From positions 1 through 16,980 of the forward strand of contig NZ_CAKPTN010000022.1 of the NCBI RefSeq assembly GCF_934190855.1: a stretch of DNA of 16,980 nt, written 5' to 3'. This document shows, piece by piece, positions 7,002 through 14,839 of the stretch. A model generated the notes under the pieces. The model made no database searches, was not told the DNA's origin, and was given only the letters and a program-made list of their open reading frames with translations. Position numbers and translations under genes: made by a program. Numbering within the stretch: the stretch's first letter is position 1; every line of letters starts with the position of its first letter. Source of the stretch: an uncultured Veillonella sp. (GTDB lineage Bacteria > Bacillota > Negativicutes > Veillonellales > Veillonellaceae).

Positions 7002-8416
7002 CATTTCTCCACTGGACGGCGTAACTTATGGTCTAATGCATTATATAGTGCATCCGGTTCATTAGGAATCACTCCATTTTGAACCTGACCTAATAAATAT
7101 TGCAATCCTTCCCCAACTTGATTCCCTGCGAGTTCAAGAACTCTTTTATCATACCTTAAATCCTTTGTGTGTATAGGCATTTCCAAACTAAGGTCGGCCA
7201 TACATTCCCCAAAGGCTAATGTTCCATCTGTTGATGCATAAGGCTTCCCACAACCTAATACATCGGCAGCACAAACCTTGGCTAATTGCTCCCAGGCAGT
7301 GCGCATGATTTGGCTGTCCCGGAACTCACCACTACGAGCCTCTTTGCGAAGCCATTTCTTTTCATTTGCATCGCCATTTTGTACAAAAAAGTGGAAACGC
7401 ATATGATTCTTTACAATCCAGGCCACACGTTTTACAAATGATTTTGGATATCCTAAACGAGTAAGCAAGGTTTCTGTCATTTCAGCCCCTAATGTATCAT
7501 GACCACGATCTGTAAGGCGACCATTTACCACAGCACGCACAGTAGGCATTCCCTTTGCTACATCATGTAGTAATGCCCCCCAGCGTAACGTCAAATCCGG
7601 CTCTGTATTAGATACAACGGCTAATGTATGATACCAACCATCGAACTGGTGAAAGTCCTTTTCTTGGGGTAAATTCACCAAATGATATAGCTCAGGTAAA
7701 ATAGGCACCTCACGAGCTACACCATTTTCCACAACGCGGCAAGAACATTCTGCTAAACGAGATTGTACTAATACATCTAACCCTTTAGCCACCGCTGGCT
7801 CTAGCATGAGCCGATTTATTTCATCCCGAACGCGCTCTAAGGATAATCCAGAAACACGATGAAAAGCCTTAGGCATAGCCTCTAGTAAATCCTTACTTGG
7901 TAAGAAGTCTAGCTTTGCTACAAAACGACAAGCTCTAAATAGGCGCAACGCATCCTCTTCAAAGCGCTTCTGTGGATCACCAATAGTACGCAAGGTCTTA
8001 TGTTTGATATCCCGGCGTCCACCGACAAGGTCGATAACCTCACCAAAGCGATTCATAGCCATCCCATTGACAGTAAAGTCGCGGCGCAATACATCTTCTT
8101 CTAAGGTATCCGCATAAGCGATTTCTTCTGGCCGATGACTATCTGCACCATATCGTTCAGTTCGATACGTAGCAATTTCATATTGTTTTCCATCTAATCT
8201 AGCTACTACTACACCGAAAGATTTGCCTACTAAATCTGTGGTCTGAATACCTTGACCTCGTAGAACTTCAATTACCGTATCAGGACGTGCAGACGTCACA
8301 ATATCAAAATCATGAGGCTTTTGATGCATCAAAATATCGCGCACTGCTCCGCCAATGATATAGGCTTCATACCCTGCCTCTTCTAGCACGGTCAATATTC
8401 GATTTGCTTGTTCCAT
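7001..8416 (-). CDS. cca: CCA tRNA nucleotidyltransferase with HD domain
   Basis: Adds or repairs the 3' CCA of tRNAs; the same superfamily includes poly(A) polymerase. The 471-residue protein has the class II nucleotidyltransferase signature GGAVRD (22-27), metal-binding DFD (36-38), RRDFTVNGM (111-119), the ERxxR-like RFEEDALRLFRACRF segment, and a C-terminal HD domain with LLHDVAKG (His284-Asp285). The start at 8416 is supported by AGGAG nine bases upstream; the frame remains open upstream but that extension looks non-coding. All five tRNA genes in this window encode CCA, so repair rather than de novo addition is its likely main task here. A poly(A) polymerase cannot be excluded by eye. 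It is transcribed with the downstream PBP gene. Confidence 0.93.
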   Translation of the reverse strand: MEQANRILTVLEEAGYEAYIIGGAVRDILMHQKPHDFDIVTSARPDTVIEVLRGQGIQTTDLVGKSFGVVVARLDGKQYEIATYRTERYGADSHRPEEIAYADTLEEDVLRRDFTVNGMAMNRFGEVIDLVGGRRDIKHKTLRTIGDPQKRFEEDALRLFRACRFVAKLDFLPSKDLLEAMPKAFHRVSGLSLERVRDEINRLMLEPAVAKGLDVLVQSRLAECSCRVVENGVAREVPILPELYHLVNLPQEKDFHQFDGWYHTLAVVSNTEPDLTLRWGALLHDVAKGMPTVRAVVNGRLTDRGHDTLGAEMTETLLTRLGYPKSFVKRVAWIVKNHMRFHFFVQNGDANEKKWLRKEARSGEFRDSQIMRTAWEQLAKVCAADVLGCGKPYASTDGTLAFGECMADLSLEMPIHTKDLRYDKRVLELAGNQVGEGLQYLLGQVQNGVIPNEPDALYNALDHKLRRPVEK

Positions 8417-8472
8417 CTTACACACTCCTTTCTGAACTAGTCTAACTTTTATTTTACTACAAATGAAAGCAT

Positions 8473-8504
8473 GAAAAAAGTGCAATCCTTACAAGGATTG
8501 CACT
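8473..8504 (-). terminator. Intrinsic terminator overlapping the end of sdaAA
   Basis: On the minus strand AGTGCAATCC and GGATTGCACT form a perfect ten-base-pair stem followed by TTTTTT. The left arm is made of the last sense codons of sdaAA and its TAA stop lies in the six-base loop, so the terminator is partly coding. Confidence 0.9.
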
Positions 8505-9361
8505 CTTTCTGCAATAGCTGTGCCTGTCGGTGTTACCGCAAGACCGCCATCACTTGTTTCACGCAATGCTGCAGGCATAGCGCGACCAATATTATTCATA
8601 GCTTCAATAACCTCATCTGGGGGAATTTGACTTTCAATATTCATCAAAGCCATCTCAGATGCAGTAATAGCATGGACTGCATAGAAACCATTACGCTTAA
8701 CGCATGGCACCTCTACGAGACCTGCCACAGGATCGCAGGCAAGGCCCAATAAGTTTTTCATGCATAATGCAATGGCATGGCCCACCTGACGTGGCGTTCC
8801 GCCCATCATTTCTACGATAGCCCCTGCAGCCATACATGCAGCTGTACCAATTTCAGCTTGGCAACCACCTACAGCACCAGCAACGCAAGCCCGATTAGCC
8901 ACTACATTACCGATGCCGGAAGCGGCTAAGAAGCCTTTCACTACAGTAGCTCTATCTAGTTTATAGTGATCTGCCACCGCTTTCACAGCACCAGGCATAA
9001 CCCCACATGAACCCGCTGTTGGGCACGCAACAATGCGGAACATTTTTGCGTTCGCCTCGTTTACAGCAATGGCATAGGTCATCGCCTTGTACGCGATTTC
9101 ACTCATAAAACGTGGAGATTGACCGTCAAGCTGTGCCGCCTGACCACCGGACATACCGGATGCCGTTTTATCAGTATATGCAATACCATCTTGGATAGAC
9201 ATTTCAAAAATATCTAAACGATGCTCAATTTCACTAATAACCGCATCTTCATTGCGGTCATAATTTTCTAATTCATAACGCAGCACTACATCGCCAAAGG
9301 AAATGTTATTTTCCTCAGCTAGGCGAATAATATCTGCAATTGTATCATATGCATAACTCAT
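8489..9361 (-). CDS. sdaAA: L-serine dehydratase, iron-sulfur-dependent, alpha subunit
   Basis: Converts L-serine to pyruvate and ammonia using a [4Fe-4S] cluster instead of PLP. The 290-residue protein carries the family blocks ACPTAGSCGVMPGAVKA (about 113-129), GNVVANRACVAGAVGGCQAEIG (Cys168 region, counting from the first ATG), LLGLACDPVAGLVEVPC (Cys210) and a C-terminal SDGGLAVTPTG. The Cys in GGCQAE and the C-terminal half supply cluster ligands. Two ATGs in a row (9364, 9361) are possible starts; the second has a better distance of seven bases from GGAGG. It follows sdaAB by 11 bases in the two-subunit order known from Firmicutes, and ends in a terminator that includes its stop codon. 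Confidence 0.96.
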   Translation of the reverse strand: MSYAYDTIADIIRLAEENNISFGDVVLRYELENYDRNEDAVISEIEHRLDIFEMSIQDGIAYTDKTASGMSGGQAAQLDGQSPRFMSEIAYKAMTYAIAVNEANAKMFRIVACPTAGSCGVMPGAVKAVADHYKLDRATVVKGFLAASGIGNVVANRACVAGAVGGCQAEIGTAACMAAGAIVEMMGGTPRQVGHAIALCMKNLLGLACDPVAGLVEVPCVKRNGFYAVHAITASEMALMNIESQIPPDEVIEAMNNIGRAMPAALRETSDGGLAVTPTGTAIAERVQSL

Positions 9362-9372
9362 CATTCACCCTC

Positions 9373-10035
9373 CTATAATGCCTCAAAAGTCATGACATCT
9401 TGAATGCCTGGACACTCGCGCATAAATTGAACCGTAATTGGATTTACTACAGTATCTGTAGTAATAACCATGACCGCATCCTTGTGCTTACCTTTACGGA
9501 ATACGCGCATCGTTGCAATATTAATATCGGACTCACTCAAAGCTTGGCTAATAAGGGAAATCGCACCAGGTCTGTCCTCATGGAATACGACGAGGGTGAA
9601 CTCATCACCTGTAATAGACATGTCATTGCCATCCACTTCGGTAATCATAATTTGACCACCGCCAAGAGATCTACCGATAACAGTCATATGACGATTATGG
9701 TCATCATACATATCAAAACGAACCACATTAGGATGACCTACATCTAATGGAGACTCGATGAACGTATACTCCATCCCCTCTTTTTTTGCTAAATCATGAG
9801 CAATGCGGATATTCTTATCATCCTCTTTATAGCCCAACAAACCGCCTACTAAAGCACGATCTGTACCATGACCTTTATAGGTTTTAGCGAAAGAACCATA
9901 TAACGTTAAATCTACCTTTTTAGGAGTGGAACGGAAAATACACCGCGCCATCTTACCTAGTCGCGCAGCACCCGCTGTATGCGAACTAGACGGACCAATC
10001 ATAACAGGCCCTATAATATCAAAAATACTATTCAT
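9373..10035 (-). CDS. sdaAB: L-serine dehydratase, iron-sulfur-dependent, beta subunit
   Basis: Partner subunit of SdaAA. The 220-residue protein starts with FDIIGPVMIGPSSSHTAGA, the conserved beta-subunit signature that contributes to the active site, followed by GTDRALVGGLLG. The C-terminal part (about 146-215) is an ACT domain, FTLVVFHEDRPGAI and onward, a fold that in this family binds serine or regulates the enzyme. The start at 10035 is chosen because MNSIFDIIGP matches the family N-terminus and GAGG lies five bases upstream; an in-frame GTG 18 bases earlier is less likely. First gene of the sdaAB-sdaAA unit. Confidence 0.95.
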   Translation of the reverse strand: MNSIFDIIGPVMIGPSSSHTAGAARLGKMARCIFRSTPKKVDLTLYGSFAKTYKGHGTDRALVGGLLGYKEDDKNIRIAHDLAKKEGMEYTFIESPLDVGHPNVVRFDMYDDHNRHMTVIGRSLGGGQIMITEVDGNDMSITGDEFTLVVFHEDRPGAISLISQALSESDINIATMRVFRKGKHKDAVMVITTDTVVNPITVQFMRECPGIQDVMTFEAL

Positions 10036-10087
10036 ACACGCCTCTATATACACATAAATAATGTGAGAAAATTCTTACTTTACCTAT

Positions 10088-10117
10088 AGTATAACAATCA
10101 ATATTGATCGATGTCTA
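10088..10117 (-). promoter_or_regulatory. Candidate sdaAB promoter with a 12-base palindrome in the spacer
   Basis: TAGACA (-35, 10112-10117) and TATACT (-10, 10088-10093) are separated by 18 bases, each matching five of six consensus bases. The perfect palindrome ATCAATATTGAT (10097-10108) sits between them, a classic place for a repressor operator. The binding protein cannot be named from the sequence. Confidence 0.55.
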
Positions 10118-10135
10118 TATGCACATTAGAGGCAT

Positions 10136-10153
10136 CTTTGTACTCCTACAAAG
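10136..10153. repeat. Perfect 7-base inverted repeat upstream of the sdaAB promoter
   Basis: CTTTGTA and TACAAAG are separated by four bases and lie about 20 bases upstream of the -35 element. There is no T run after it, so it is more likely a protein site or incidental than a terminator. Confidence 0.5.
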
Positions 10154-10251
10154 GACTTAAATTGTTGTAAAAAACGCACCTAAGGCGAACCCTAGGTGCG
10201 TTATTTATAACAACAGTCCTAAATCATAAAAGAGAGGGGAAGTAGGACTGT
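10152..10251. repeat. Nested inverted repeats in the hcp 3' region
   Basis: AGGACT (10152-10157) and TTGTTGT pair across the hcp terminator with ACAACAGTCCT (10211-10220 region), extending its stem imperfectly. The same ACAGTCCTA (10213-10221) can pair instead with TAGGACTGT (10243-10251), a perfect nine-base match. The two pairings exclude each other. Confidence 0.55.
10169..10202 (-). terminator. Intrinsic terminator of hcp
   Basis: On the minus strand AACGCACCTA and TAGGTGCGTT form a perfect ten-base-pair stem with further inner GG/CC pairing, followed by TTTTTTAC. It separates hcp from sdaAB. Confidence 0.88.
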
Positions 10252-10274
10252 GGTTAACAAGTTAACAGATCCTA

Positions 10275-11840
10275 TTAACCCAAGATAGCTTTCATGTCAG
10301 CTTCAGGAGTTGTAATTGGATGTAATTGGAATTTCTCTACCAAAATGTTCAATACATTGTTGGAGAAGAATTTAGGCAAGGATGGGCCGATGTAAATGTT
10401 GCGGATACCCAATGCCAACAATGTTAACAAGATACATACCGCTTTTTGTTCGTACCAGGACAATACCAATGTTAATGGCAAGTCATTTACGTCACATTCA
10501 AATGCACCAGCTAAAGCTACTGCTACTTGAATAGCGGAGTAAGCATCGTTACATTGACCCATATCAAGGATACGAGGGATACCACCGATTTCGCCAATGT
10601 TCATGTCGTTGAAACGGAATTTACCACAAGCCAATGTCAATACTACTGTATCTTCTGGAGTTTGTTTTACGAATTCTGTGTAGTAGTTACGGCCTACTTT
10701 AGCACCGTCACAACCACCTACTAAGAAGAAGTGTTTGATTGCGCCAGCTTTTACAGCGTCGATTACTTTGTCAGCAATGCTCAATACTGTACCATGACCG
10801 AAACCAGTAGTTACTTCATGACCACCGTTGATACCAGTGAATTCTTGAGCTTCTTTGTAGCCGCCCAATTCGATTGCACGGTTGATAACTGCGGAGAAGT
10901 CTTTAGTGCCGTCTTCTTTTTCTTCGATGTGTGCACAGCCGTCGAAACCTACCATATCTGTAGTGAAGATATTTGCTCTGTAGTTTTCTTTTGGTGGCAT
11001 AATGCAGTTTGTAGTGAACAAGAATGCGCCAGGAACGTCAACGAATTCTTTTTGTTGGTTTTGCCATGCAGTACCGAAGTTACCTTTCAATTGAGGATGT
11101 TTTTTCAATTCAGGGTAAGCGTGGCAAGGTAACATTTCACCATGAGTATAGATATTTACACCTTTACCATCAGTTTGGATCAACAATTGTTTCAAGTCGT
11201 GAAGGTCATGACCAGTTACAACGATGAAAGGACCTGGTTCTACAGTCAAAGGTACTGTAGTTGGTACTGGTGTACCGTAAGATTCTGTATTAGCTTTATC
11301 AAGAACAGCCATACATTTCAAGTTAATTTCGCCGAATTCCATCAAAAGACCAAGCCATTCTTCAGCGCTGTGATCTTTAGCCATTTCAACTAAACCTTTA
11401 ACGAACCAAGCGTCAACGTCAGCATCATGGAAACCAAGGCGAGCAGCATGCCAAGCATAAGCAGCCATACCACGCATACCTAATAATAATGTGGAACGAA
11501 GAGATACGATATCTTCTTCACCTTTCCACAATTGTTCCCAATCGAAGTTTTGTTGAGTGCTGTCCACTTGCGCATGGTAAGCATTTACTTCGTCGATGAA
11601 CGCTTGAACACGATCTTCAGAGAAGTTAACGTTTGTTACGCACATGAATAAACCACGCATTAAATAATCGATACCTTCTTTAGTGTGGCCTTTTACGTCT
11701 AAAGCGCGTGCCAAACCAACTAAAGCAGCAGTTAATTCGTCTTGTAAGTTAGCAACTGGTGCAGTTTTACCACATACACCTTGTACAGTACAGCCGCCTG
11801 GTGCTGCAGATTGTTCGCATTGATAACAGAACATGCTCAT
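10275..11840 (-). CDS. hcp: Hybrid cluster protein (hydroxylamine/NO reductase)
   Basis: Hcp detoxifies reactive nitrogen species (NO reductase or hydroxylamine reductase activity reported). The 521-residue protein has an N-terminal cluster motif Cys5-x2-Cys8-x8-Cys17-x5-Cys23, the spacing typical of strict anaerobes. All hybrid-cluster ligands can be located by constant offset to the Desulfovibrio enzyme: His211 (TGHDLHDL), Glu235 (HGEMLP), Cys279 (TNCIMPP), Cys377 (GGCDGAK, persulfide position), Cys405 (LACGKFR), Cys430 (GQCND), Glu465 (YEQKA). The start at 11840 has AAGGAGG eight bases upstream. It is divergent from a Crp/Fnr regulator, the arrangement known for HcpR-controlled hcp genes, and monocistronic. 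No hcr reductase gene is adjacent. Confidence 0.97.
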   Translation of the reverse strand: MSMFCYQCEQSAAPGGCTVQGVCGKTAPVANLQDELTAALVGLARALDVKGHTKEGIDYLMRGLFMCVTNVNFSEDRVQAFIDEVNAYHAQVDSTQQNFDWEQLWKGEEDIVSLRSTLLLGMRGMAAYAWHAARLGFHDADVDAWFVKGLVEMAKDHSAEEWLGLLMEFGEINLKCMAVLDKANTESYGTPVPTTVPLTVEPGPFIVVTGHDLHDLKQLLIQTDGKGVNIYTHGEMLPCHAYPELKKHPQLKGNFGTAWQNQQKEFVDVPGAFLFTTNCIMPPKENYRANIFTTDMVGFDGCAHIEEKEDGTKDFSAVINRAIELGGYKEAQEFTGINGGHEVTTGFGHGTVLSIADKVIDAVKAGAIKHFFLVGGCDGAKVGRNYYTEFVKQTPEDTVVLTLACGKFRFNDMNIGEIGGIPRILDMGQCNDAYSAIQVAVALAGAFECDVNDLPLTLVLSWYEQKAVCILLTLLALGIRNIYIGPSLPKFFSNNVLNILVEKFQLHPITTPEADMKAILG

Positions 11841-11903
11841 TTAAAAATCCTCCTTTGCGAGACTTTCTCGCATTCAAGCTAGATAATATAAAACCTATAC
11901 ATT

Positions 11904-11925
11904 ACACTGATGTTTTATCAGGTGT
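11904..11925. promoter_or_regulatory. Candidate Crp/Fnr-type operator in front of hcp
   Basis: CTGAT (11907-11911) and ATCAG (11917-11921) form an inverted repeat with a five-base centre; the flanking ACAC and GTGT extend the symmetry with one extra base. It lies 64-85 bases upstream of the hcp start, next to a TATATT -10 candidate (11885-11890, minus strand). Length and dyad shape suit a Crp/Fnr dimer, and the divergent gene encodes one. Confidence 0.5.
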
Positions 11926-12035
11926 CTGATTGATTACATTTGAAAGTATAACGTAAAGGTGATACAATTTCTGTAGCTTGAGCAACAAATAAAAACTTTT
12001 TCAAAATTTTTCCTGACTCCCCTTGTGGAACAGGT

Positions 12036-12049
12036 AGACCATTTGGTCT
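12036..12049. promoter_or_regulatory. Inverted repeat upstream of the Crp/Fnr regulator gene
   Basis: AGACCA and TGGTCT are perfect six-base arms with a two-base centre, followed on the plus strand by an AT-rich stretch holding TATACT (12050-12055). It lies 64-77 bases before the regulator start and could be an operator for autoregulation, although its sequence differs from the hcp-side repeat. No -35 and -10 pair with proper spacing is convincing here. Confidence 0.4.
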
Positions 12050-12112
12050 TATACTATTATTATACAATAATCATTTTAAATTACTATAGATTTTTTCACA
12101 CCGGAGGTGCTT

Positions 12113-12838
12113 ATGAAACAAATTCTTTCAGAAGATATTATTAATCAATATATGCCTACCCTCTCAAAATGCCCTCTATTTCATAAACTTGGAGACAATG
12201 AATTACGCGGCTATTTACACAACGCCAAAGTAATTGTTCATAGCTACAAGAAAAATGACTTCATTGCCCTCTCTGGCGATCCTATGGAAGGCATTGGTGT
12301 TATCTTAGAAGGCAGCGCCCTTTTGACTCGCGAAAATGTAATGGGCCAACGCGTTATCATGGCCAATCTGGAGCAATCCGATATATTTGGGGAAGCTTTG
12401 CTTTTTAGTAAACAACCTTTATGGCCTGCTACGATTAAGGCGACGAAAGCAGCAAAAATCATATTCATCCCACTCGAAACATTTATCCAAACATTGCCAG
12501 ATTGCCATCAATGCCAAACGACAATCTTATCTAATCTATTAGAGGATTTATCAGAAAAGGCAATCCTCTTAACGAGAAAGGTTCATTACCTTACTCTAAA
12601 AGGAATGCGCGAAAAGATTTTTGCCTACTTAACAGATATTTATAAACGCCAACAATCTAAAACAATTCACTTACCCCATAATCGCGAGCAAATGGCAGAG
12701 GTGCTCAACGTATCTCGCACTGCGTTAAGCCGTGAACTAGGCCGCTTGCGTGATGAAGGCATTATCGACATTACAGGTCGCACTGTAAAACTACAAAACA
12801 TTGAAGAAATTGAAGATTTTGGTTTCAATGGCTTTTAG
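12113..12838 (+). CDS. Crp/Fnr-family transcription regulator, probable hcp regulator
   Basis: A 241-residue regulator with an N-terminal cyclic-nucleotide-like beta barrel (about 20-130; GDPMEGIGVILEGSALL and DIFGEALLF are barrel turns), a long dimer helix and a C-terminal winged helix-turn-helix (HNREQMAEVLNVSRTALSRE, about 189-208). It has only Cys20, Cys131 and Cys134, and no N-terminal cysteine cluster, so an Fnr-type oxygen-sensing [4Fe-4S] cluster is unlikely. The ATG at 12113 is chosen over an in-frame GTG at 12107 because GGAGG lies five bases upstream. It is divergent from hcp, which resembles the HcpR/hcp pairing, where HcpR senses nitrosative stress. That assignment rests on position only. 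Confidence 0.88.
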   Translation: MKQILSEDIINQYMPTLSKCPLFHKLGDNELRGYLHNAKVIVHSYKKNDFIALSGDPMEGIGVILEGSALLTRENVMGQRVIMANLEQSDIFGEALLFSKQPLWPATIKATKAAKIIFIPLETFIQTLPDCHQCQTTILSNLLEDLSEKAILLTRKVHYLTLKGMREKIFAYLTDIYKRQQSKTIHLPHNREQMAEVLNVSRTALSRELGRLRDEGIIDITGRTVKLQNIEEIEDFGFNGF

Positions 12839-12868
12839 TACTAGCTGATCAGTGCTAAAATCAAATAC

Positions 12869-12904
12869 AAAAGGTCTCCCTAAATAATTGAGGGAGACCT
12901 TTTA
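12869..12904. terminator. Bidirectional terminator between converging genes
   Basis: AAAAGGTCTCCCT and AGGGAGACCTTTT form a perfect stem of up to 13 base pairs around a nine-base loop, with A and T tails usable in both directions. It lies between the plus-strand regulator and the minus-strand 627-residue gene and can end both transcripts. Confidence 0.92.
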
Positions 12905-12946
12905 TTATCTAAATTATCTATATTACCTATTTTAAAGGTATGTCGC

Positions 12947-14830
12947 TTAGAACCAATGTGATAAATCAAACTCTTCACCAATCGTTGCTTTCACATGAGC
13001 TCGGCCTAAGTAAAGACCTAGCAAGGTTAAGCTAATTTTGGACATCGGCGTTTTATCAAACACATCAGCCAAATCCAAAAGAACTGGAGAAATATCATCC
13101 ATAATATCACGCGCCTCTTGCCCTCTGAAAGCAGTTGGTTTGCTCTTCATAAGTGCCAAAAGATCTCGTTGAACCATGGAGTCAGAAATACGAGTTTGTC
13201 TAAAGAAGCGTGGTGCCAAGGATTCATCAACTAAAGCCAATTTATATAAATTAGAGTTTAAGCTGCGCACCACATAACGAGGATCTACACCGCGACCATC
13301 AGTGGCACGGAACAATTCTTCCTTAGAGAAGCCACGATAATTAAATACAAACGGATAAGAATTAGATAATACTTGAGCCAATGTAATCGGTTCACGTTCC
13401 TCTTGGGTACAGCGCAAGTAATCGAGCTGACGATAGAAGGAATGATTTTGAGGCAAATCAGAAATAAATGGCTCAATATATTTTTCCACATAATGTTGGA
13501 AATGAATCAATCCATAGTTATTGGAGTTTCTAGAGTATTGCAGCAATAAAGTCAACGCCATGACTTGGAAGTGACCTAGTGTTAAATGTGGTAATACGCG
13601 CAATGCGTCAAAGGCTACTAAGTACGGCGTACTAGATTTAGGCGATTGCACAACATCAAGGAATGCACCTAATGCAGCGGACTTCATCCACTCCGTATTC
13701 GTTGCAGCATATGCCTTTTGCATACTCATCAAAGCTTCTTGAATAACAATATTGTCTAACAACGCATTTACTTCAGCTAGCTTTGTAATGTTGAGGGCCG
13801 CTAAAGCATCTCTAGTAATATCTTCTACATAATATTGTGTATCCCCATGCAACACGCCAAAGGCATGTACAAATGGAGCAATAGCTAGTTCAACACATTT
13901 ATCTTCATGCGCTGCTCTAGCCCACTGACCAGTAGGAACCTCTTCATCAACTAAGCTCGCTGCAGCTAATTGTGCCTCAATTTCAGATGCATCAAATAGA
14001 CGAGTTTCATCTAATACAGATGGCCCTTCTGCAGTTTGTACATCATCAGCGCCGCCAATCATTTGAGTGACTTCCATACTTCCCACTTCATCAGCAGCTA
14101 AGACCTCTACAGATTCGCCCATAGCAATGGTATCCTCTACAGAACTTGCGCGATTGCGCAGCTCATCTGTTACTTTATCAAGAACAATAGTCTTATCCAT
14201 TAATGGAGTAGCTTGGTTGCCATTAGAATGCTTAATATCGGAAACCGCAGTCATCACAATAGTTGCGTCTGTAACAGAAGAAGTTACAACTTTATCATCT
14301 TCAACGACAGCCGGTTCATCATGTAAAACTTCACCTTTTGCACTATCCGGCTCAGTAGCTAAAGATTGAGAAGTACTTTTTTCTTTAATATCAGATTCTC
14401 TGTTAGACTCAGTACTAGTCACAGCATCATTGTGTTCGCCTAAGGCTAAGGAATAACCAGTAGATGTATTTTCTACATGTGTATTCTTACCATCTCTTCG
14501 ATTGAAAGATGTATCCCCGGAATCAACCACAACATCTGCAGGTTCATTTGTCGCAGCCCCTTCGTTAGATTGATTTTCAGTGGAGTCCGCAATCGATGCA
14601 GTATATACATGAGTACCACCTGCATGCGTTATCGTTACATCACCGTGCTTAGATTCTGTTCCAGTCGGAGTATCATGTTGCTCGTCAACATGATTATCTT
14701 TATTTACACTGTTTTGTGCCTTTTGTTTAAGCTGGCTTTCACCATCACCACGACTAAAAACGGCGTAGCAAATAGCAAAGAAGCCCAATGCCACAACGGC
14801 TAATACAAAATATGGTATTACGTTTGACAT
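12947..14830 (-). CDS. Membrane-anchored protein with long acidic linker and helical C-terminal domain, function unknown
   Basis: I do not recognise this 627-residue protein. Residues 5-25 form one membrane segment (VIPYFVLAVVALGFFAICYA), followed by basic then acidic residues, suggesting the bulk is cytoplasmic. Residues about 30-300 are low complexity, rich in Asp, Glu, Ser, Thr and Val, and probably disordered. Within them are four related motifs: DATIVMTA (188), DKTIVLDK (212), EDTIAMGE (232) and DETRLFDA (274). Residues about 305-627 look like a compact, mostly helical domain ending with DLSHWF. It follows the UPF0340 gene by nine bases with an AGGGGG ribosome site, so the two are co-expressed. 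Possible roles are scaffold or signalling protein; this is inference. Confidence 0.85.
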   Translation of the reverse strand: MSNVIPYFVLAVVALGFFAICYAVFSRGDGESQLKQKAQNSVNKDNHVDEQHDTPTGTESKHGDVTITHAGGTHVYTASIADSTENQSNEGAATNEPADVVVDSGDTSFNRRDGKNTHVENTSTGYSLALGEHNDAVTSTESNRESDIKEKSTSQSLATEPDSAKGEVLHDEPAVVEDDKVVTSSVTDATIVMTAVSDIKHSNGNQATPLMDKTIVLDKVTDELRNRASSVEDTIAMGESVEVLAADEVGSMEVTQMIGGADDVQTAEGPSVLDETRLFDASEIEAQLAAASLVDEEVPTGQWARAAHEDKCVELAIAPFVHAFGVLHGDTQYYVEDITRDALAALNITKLAEVNALLDNIVIQEALMSMQKAYAATNTEWMKSAALGAFLDVVQSPKSSTPYLVAFDALRVLPHLTLGHFQVMALTLLLQYSRNSNNYGLIHFQHYVEKYIEPFISDLPQNHSFYRQLDYLRCTQEEREPITLAQVLSNSYPFVFNYRGFSKEELFRATDGRGVDPRYVVRSLNSNLYKLALVDESLAPRFFRQTRISDSMVQRDLLALMKSKPTAFRGQEARDIMDDISPVLLDLADVFDKTPMSKISLTLLGLYLGRAHVKATIGEEFDLSHWF

Positions 14831-14839
14831 ACTATCCCC

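Noticed and set aside
8441..8479. Possible cca promoter with TAAAAT (8451-8456)
   Set aside because: At a 17-base spacing the -35 is only TTTTTT from the sdaAA terminator tail, so no credible promoter can be named; cca may depend on read-through.
10731..11132. Long open frame on the plus strand inside hcp
   Set aside because: It is antisense to a strongly supported hcp, has no ribosome binding site and a Cys/Phe-rich composition typical of an antisense shadow.
14477..14803. Plus-strand frame opposite the acidic linker of the 627-residue protein
   Set aside because: The low-complexity linker opens other frames; there is no start context or recognisable domain.
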